Of a DNA stretch of 9,360 bases, positions 6,113 through 9,360 are shown in pieces; the stretch's first letter is position 1; every line of letters begins with the position of its first letter. Source of the stretch: Candidatus Peregrinibacteria bacterium (GTDB lineage: Bacteria > Patescibacteriota > Gracilibacteria > UM-FILTER-43-11); NCBI GenBank assembly GCA_016220125.1, contig JACRIF010000091.1, forward strand, positions 1 through 9,360, written 5' to 3'. The translations under genes and the position numbers were made by a program. The notes beneath the pieces were generated by a model. It was not told where the DNA came from. It did not search any database and saw only the letters and a program-made list of their open reading frames with translations.

Positions 6113-8155
6113 TTATTTCTCCGTGAATGTGAACACTCCATCCCATTCCGCGGGGGGCGGGTTTTTCAGGAATGCCTCGCACCGGTGCGCGAAAACGCCC
6201 GAGGCCGGGTCGTTCGGGATGTTTTGGAATTTGGCTTGCGCCGCGACAAAGTTTTTTGAGCGGTAAAGCGCAAGCGCCTGGTGGAATTCGTTGATCTTGC
6301 CCAGCGTGTCGGGGCCGACTTCGCCCTGCTTGCCCACCAGTTCGAAAATGCGCACGGGCTTTTCCTTCCCTTTCACACGGATGAGGTCCAGCTCTCGGCA
6401 GACAAAAGCGTCGCCGATCTGGGTTTGGGTGTTTTCGCCGATGATGAGTTCCGTGCCATATTGCTTGCTGATGCCTTCGAGGCGCGACGCCAGGTTCACG
6501 TTGTCGCCCATCACGGTGTAGTCGAAGCGGCTCTCCGACCCCATGTTCCCCGCGATGGCGTCGCCCGAGTTGATGCCGATGCGGACGCGGAAGGGTGGGA
6601 GCCCCTGGGCGATCCATTCCTGGCGCAACTCTTCCAGCTTTTGCTGGCACTCCAGGGCGGAGTGGCAGGCGCGCACGGCGTGGTCGTCCATTGAAATGGG
6701 GGCTCCCCAAAAGGCCATGATGGCGTCGCCTTCGTATTTGTCCAAAGTTCCCAGGCGGCCAAGGATAATGTTGGTCATGGCGCCCAAGTAGGAGTTGAGG
6801 AAGCGGACGAGGGGCTCAGGCTCCATTTTTTCCGAGATCGAGGTGAATCCGGCGATGTCCGAGAAGAACACGGTCACATTGCGCCGGGCGCCACCCAATT
6901 TGAGCGAATCCGGATCCTTCAGGATCTGGGCCACCAAATCCTTGCTCACGTACTGGCCAAAGGCTTTTTCCGCGAACTTGCGCTCCCTTTGCTCCAGGAT
7001 GAACCGGAGCAGAAACACCCCCACAAAGGTGAGGATTGCCATCAGGATGGGGTACACCACATTCAGGAACACGCGACTTTCGTAGGCCGTGATACCGGCC
7101 ACCACCACTCCCACAAGCTCCAAAAAAAGCAGGGGGATGGCAAACCGGACGCGCAGTTTGGAAAATATAAAAAGATTGACGAGCAACAATGCCACAAGGG
7201 TGGTCCAGAGGCTGGCGGGGGATTGGTCGCGCAGGAATTTCCCCGAAATCAGGGTCTGGATGCTGTTCGCGTGGATCTCGACTCCGGGCATCTTGACTCC
7301 CTGGCTCACCGGCGAAAGATACTGGTCCTGCAGGTCGATGGCGGTGGGTCCGATGAGCACGATTTTGTTTTTCAGATCCACGGTGCGCCCCTTTTTGTCG
7401 ATCATTTTCCCCGCAAGCAGGTCGCTCAGGGAAATGCGGGCGTATCCGCCCGGTTCCGCGAAATAGTTCACATACATGAAGTGGCTGTCTCGTTGGGTGG
7501 CCGCGTCGCGCAGGGTGATCGCGGGGATCGCGAGGTTTTTCGAGAATTTGAAAAACCCGTTCTTGATGCGGGAATCCTCGGGTGCCGCCTTGAGCGTCTT
7601 GCGCGCCACTTGCAGCGAAAAGGCCTCGGTCACCTTGTCCTTCACGGCGTTGAAAAGCGGGATTTTGCGAACGAAGCCGTCCTCGTCCAAGCTCACATTG
7701 ATCCAGCCCACCGTCGGGTTGGCTGTCAAAAGCGTGGCGTTGGGCCACTCGGCCAGGGATTGGCCGTTCTCGAAAAAGAACCGCCCCGCCAAAACCGTGT
7801 TGGGATATTGTTTCAGGGCGTCGGCGAATAGCTGGTCGTCTTCCGTGCCGTGGCTCGAGGCATCGGGAAAGGTGATGTCGATTCCAACGCTTGCGACGCC
7901 CTTGTCGTTCAGGATTTCCAGAGCCTTGGCGTAGGTTTCCCGTTTCCATTTTTGAAGGGGCCCCAGATTTTCGGGCAACAGGCTTTTCTCGTCGATGGCC
8001 ACCACCACGATCTCGGGCGAGGCCGAGGCGAAATCATAGAACCGGTTTTGCAGGCTCCGTTGGATCCCCATGAAAAATCCCTGGCCCACCAATAGGGCCA
8101 TGAGCAAGAAGATTCCGATCCCAAGCCCGGCGAATTTGAGGATTTTTTTGTTCAG
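6113..8155 (-). CDS. CHASE2-domain class III adenylate cyclase, probable CTG start
   Basis: With a CTG start at 8155 this is a 680-residue membrane receptor cyclase. An N-terminal anchor (about 8-30) is followed by a CHASE2 extracytoplasmic sensor (about 35-305, with VVVAIDEKSL, GVASVGIDITFP and IVLIGPTAIDLQDQYLSP). Three membrane helices lie near 315-333, 337-357 and 362-386. A class III cyclase domain spans about 424-606, and a helical, possibly TPR-like tail ends WDGVFTFTEK. Catalytic residues are all present: metal aspartates Asp433 (FFSDIAGFT) and Asp477, adenine-selecting Lys473 (DKYEGDA) and Thr547 (DYTVMGD), Asn554 and Arg558 (NVNLASR). The Lys/Thr pair points to a class IIIb adenylate cyclase that makes cAMP as a dimer. 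No ATG gives a complete first membrane helix: the first TTG (8107) and ATG (8101) fall inside it, and the upstream in-frame stop is at 8168. CTG at 8155 gives MNKKILKFAGLGIGIF. A promoter lies at 8185-8213. Confidence 0.92.
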   Translation of the reverse strand: MNKKILKFAGLGIGIFLLMALLVGQGFFMGIQRSLQNRFYDFASASPEIVVVAIDEKSLLPENLGPLQKWKRETYAKALEILNDKGVASVGIDITFPDASSHGTEDDQLFADALKQYPNTVLAGRFFFENGQSLAEWPNATLLTANPTVGWINVSLDEDGFVRKIPLFNAVKDKVTEAFSLQVARKTLKAAPEDSRIKNGFFKFSKNLAIPAITLRDAATQRDSHFMYVNYFAEPGGYARISLSDLLAGKMIDKKGRTVDLKNKIVLIGPTAIDLQDQYLSPVSQGVKMPGVEIHANSIQTLISGKFLRDQSPASLWTTLVALLLVNLFIFSKLRVRFAIPLLFLELVGVVVAGITAYESRVFLNVVYPILMAILTFVGVFLLRFILEQRERKFAEKAFGQYVSKDLVAQILKDPDSLKLGGARRNVTVFFSDIAGFTSISEKMEPEPLVRFLNSYLGAMTNIILGRLGTLDKYEGDAIMAFWGAPISMDDHAVRACHSALECQQKLEELRQEWIAQGLPPFRVRIGINSGDAIAGNMGSESRFDYTVMGDNVNLASRLEGISKQYGTELIIGENTQTQIGDAFVCRELDLIRVKGKEKPVRIFELVGKQGEVGPDTLGKINEFHQALALYRSKNFVAAQAKFQNIPNDPASGVFAHRCEAFLKNPPPAEWDGVFTFTEK

Positions 8156-8184
8156 GTCGATTTGGCTTTAAATTAAATCTTAAT

Positions 8185-8213
8185 ATTATAGCAGATTTTC
8201 ACTCTGAAAACAA
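8185..8213 (-). promoter_or_regulatory. Sigma70-type promoter of the CHASE2 cyclase operon
   Basis: On the minus strand TTGTTT (8213-8208) and a perfect TATAAT (8190-8185) are 17 bp apart. Transcription should start near 8178, leaving a leader of about 20 nt before the proposed CTG start at 8155. This excludes any start further upstream. The leader has no Shine-Dalgarno sequence. Confidence 0.78.
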
Positions 8214-8219
8214 GAGACG

Positions 8220-8282
8220 AAAACAGGACTCAGAAGTCAGAACTCAGGAAACAGCTGAATCCTGAGTCCTGTGTACTGTTTC
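8220..8282. repeat. Two-way heptamer array with a palindromic centre
   Basis: Nine contiguous 7-bp units fill 63 bp. The first five end in CAG (consensus RANNCAG, such as GACTCAG and AACTCAG). The last four begin with CTG (CTGAATC, CTGAGTC), which is the same unit in reverse orientation. The switch is at 8254/8255 in a CAGCTG. Long inverted matches result: ACAGGACTCAG with CTGAGTCCTGT, AGGAAACAG with CTGTTTCCT, and ACTCAGGA with TCCTGAGT. The first two interlock and cannot form as simple nested hairpins. The array lies between the divergent cyclase and small-RNA promoters. Confidence 0.85.
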
Positions 8283-8305
8283 CTCTACCAAATGGAGGTT
8301 TCAAT

Positions 8306-8333
8306 TTGACTTTTGGGAATTTTTTGGTAGAAT
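8306..8333 (+). promoter_or_regulatory. Sigma70-type promoter of a putative small RNA
   Basis: TTGACT at 8306-8311 and TAGAAT at 8328-8333 are separated by 16 bp. Transcription would begin near 8340. It points away from the cyclase promoter, toward the hairpin and terminator at 8403-8474. Confidence 0.65.
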
Positions 8334-8339
8334 TCAAAA

Positions 8340-8474
8340 ATAGTTAGCCAAACCCACATGCGACACAACTGCTTTACCCTCGTCATTAAGATGTATCCTC
8401 TCTTGAGGCGCATTTGATGTGAGCGAAGCAAAATAGACCCATCACATGAGCGCCTCAACGGAAGAGGCGTTTTT
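8340..8474 (+). ncRNA. Putative structured small RNA or leader, about 135 nt
   Basis: The segment is bounded by a promoter and an intrinsic terminator. Its 3' half is rich in pairing. TTGAGGCGC (8403-8411) pairs perfectly with GCGCCTCAA (8450-8458), and inside that ATGTGA (8417-8422) pairs with TCACAT (8442-8447), leaving a 19-nt loop. The right arm of the outer stem also forms the terminator with GAGGCG at 8464-8469. CCTC at 8397-8400 can pair with GAGG at 8405-8408. The next gene has its own promoter after the terminator, which favours a free small RNA over a leader. I do not recognise it as 6S, tmRNA, SRP RNA or a known riboswitch. A 19-codon ORF (8358-8417) lies within it. Confidence 0.5.
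8451..8474 (+). terminator. Intrinsic terminator
   Basis: A perfect 6-bp GC-rich stem (CGCCTC with GAGGCG), a 7-nt loop and a run of five T form a standard rho-independent terminator on the plus strand. Its left arm is shared with the upstream 9-bp stem, so the two structures exclude each other. Confidence 0.8.
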
Positions 8475-8494
8475 CATTAGGGTGGAAGCATGAA

Positions 8495-8523
8495 TTGCTA
8501 CAATTTAAAAATTATGTTATAAT
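8495..8523 (+). promoter_or_regulatory. Sigma70-type promoter of the last gene
   Basis: TTGCTA at 8495-8500 and a perfect TATAAT at 8518-8523 are exactly 17 bp apart. The start should be near 8530, giving a leader of about 16 nt before the ATG at 8546, again with no Shine-Dalgarno sequence. It lies just after the terminator, so the gene is probably transcribed independently. Confidence 0.8.
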
Positions 8524-8545
8524 AATCAGATTTAACCCTCACTTT

Positions 8546-9360
8546 ATGTCCCCCGAATCCCGCACGACATCCCAAGAGGTTCCGACAAAAGAGTTTTTGG
8601 CCAAGGAGGCCAAGGATTTGCTGGTGTACGCCGCCCAGGAAGGTACGCCTTCCGACATGAAGGCGTTTTACGACAGCTTGGACATCGAGAAGGTGTTGGC
8701 GTTGGTCGAGGTGGAGGGCAACGATCCGACGGATTTGCCCAGGGAAATTGTGGGCCAGTTGCTGAATGACACTCGGGCGGTGGTCAAAAAAGCCTTGAAG
8801 GATCACCCCGCCTTTTTCCAGCATGCGGAATTTTTCACCGCCAAGGAGCTGACGAAGGCCTATGGCCTTTCCCATGAGCAAATTGTGGCGAATGGCCGAA
8901 GCGCAGTGGCCCACGTCTTGGCGCGCGTGGCGAACCGTGAGCTGAGGGAGGAGGAGGTCGTGGCCGTGTCCAATATGGCGCGCAATATCCCCGATGCGCG
9001 TGTGATCGAAACGTTGTTCCCATTGGCCGAGCGAAACCGGAAAATCGCCTTGGAGTTGGCCTACAATCCGGGGTTGAACGCGGCCCAGGCGAATCGTCTG
9101 GTGGATGTGGCGCTTGGGAAAATGGCGGAGGATCCGGATTGGTCCGTGGTCGTCATGGAGTTGATCGCGGATCCGGACCGCCATGGGTTGCTCAACCCTG
9201 CGTCGCTCAAGAAAATTCAGTCCGATCCCGAGTTGGGTCGGTACCTGAGTCTGTGGAATCGCCCTGCCAAGGCAGCAGCCAAGGTCATTGAGTTGCCAAA
9301 GTCCGGAAGCAAAAGGCGGCACACGCCCGCGGAGCGGAAAGCGCGACGCGAGGAGCAACG
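8546..9360 (+). CDS. Uncharacterised all-helical protein (3' end outside window)
   Basis: The ATG at 8546 opens a frame with no stop to the window edge, giving 271 codons. The composition is Ala/Leu/Glu/Lys-rich and predicted wholly helical, with no signal peptide or membrane segment. Residues about 120-215 contain repeated helix-turn units such as ALELAYNPGLNAAQANRLV and VVMELIADPDRHGLLNPASL. These recall HEAT-like or leucine-rich-variant (LRV) repeats with an asparagine/aspartate-proline turn, though the match is loose. From about residue 250 it becomes strongly basic (SGSKRRHTPAERKARREEQ), which could bind nucleic acid or be a linker. A promoter with perfect TATAAT lies 22 bp upstream. The opposite-strand ORF at 8498-9358 is His/Gln/Arg-rich and runs through this promoter, so I treat it as a shadow. 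Function is unknown. Confidence 0.8.
   Translation, partial: MSPESRTTSQEVPTKEFLAKEAKDLLVYAAQEGTPSDMKAFYDSLDIEKVLALVEVEGNDPTDLPREIVGQLLNDTRAVVKKALKDHPAFFQHAEFFTAKELTKAYGLSHEQIVANGRSAVAHVLARVANRELREEEVVAVSNMARNIPDARVIETLFPLAERNRKIALELAYNPGLNAAQANRLVDVALGKMAEDPDWSVVVMELIADPDRHGLLNPASLKKIQSDPELGRYLSLWNRPAKAAAKVIELPKSGSKRRHTPAERKARREEQ

Noticed and set aside
8418..8446. TGTGA...TCACA as a CRP-type binding site
   Set aside because: The half-sites are 19 bp apart rather than 6, and the only cNMP-binding protein in the window has no DNA-binding domain. They fit better as the inner stem of the RNA hairpin.
8498..9358. Long minus-strand ORF of 286 codons opposite the last gene
   Set aside because: Its product is rich in His, Gln and Arg with no recognisable domain, and its 3' end crosses a near-perfect plus-strand promoter. 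The plus frame has normal helical protein composition and a placed start.

Overview
The window is bacterial: compact protein genes with short AT-rich gaps, sigma70-type promoters, a bacterial UvrA and a MazEF-type toxin-antitoxin pair. TGA, TAG and TAA all act as stops (TGA ends uvrA), so the standard code fits. The genes look moderately GC-rich and the gaps are clearly AT-rich. No start codon here is preceded by a Shine-Dalgarno sequence, and several gaps carry short tandem repeats of 7-8 bp units. Together with a CHASE2 adenylate cyclase and a stand-alone cyclic-nucleotide-binding protein, this suggests an uncultivated or poorly sampled lineage. I cannot fix the phylum from the sequence; a candidate phylum such as Peregrinibacteria is only a guess.

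Layout. Positions 1-4108 are all on the minus strand. They hold a MazF-like toxin (its 3' end lies outside the window), its ribbon-helix-helix antitoxin with a palindromic operator, an IDI/YfcD-like Nudix hydrolase, a perfect 32-bp palindrome, and full-length uvrA with a GTG start. Positions 4109-5343 hold two plus-strand genes: a 130-residue cyclic-nucleotide-binding protein behind a near-consensus promoter, and a DUF3307 membrane protein. Positions 5366-8155 are minus strand: a CHASE2-class III adenylate cyclase, followed by two small paralogous coiled-coil proteins. Positions 8156-8545 are a 390-bp non-protein region with the divergent cyclase promoter, a palindromic heptamer array, and a promoter-to-terminator unit that looks like a small structured RNA of about 135 nt. 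The last gene (8546 to the window end, plus strand) is an unrecognised all-helical protein with its own promoter.

How the parts may work together. The cyclase has every residue expected for cAMP synthesis under an extracytoplasmic CHASE2 sensor. The stand-alone cNMP-binding protein 1.4 kb away is a natural candidate receptor. The two coiled-coil proteins are probably co-transcribed with the cyclase and could be partners. UvrA and the Nudix enzyme are housekeeping or repair functions. The toxin-antitoxin pair is a separate module. The least explained material is the set of four short-unit repeat arrays, the putative small RNA with mutually exclusive hairpins, and the coiled-coil pair.
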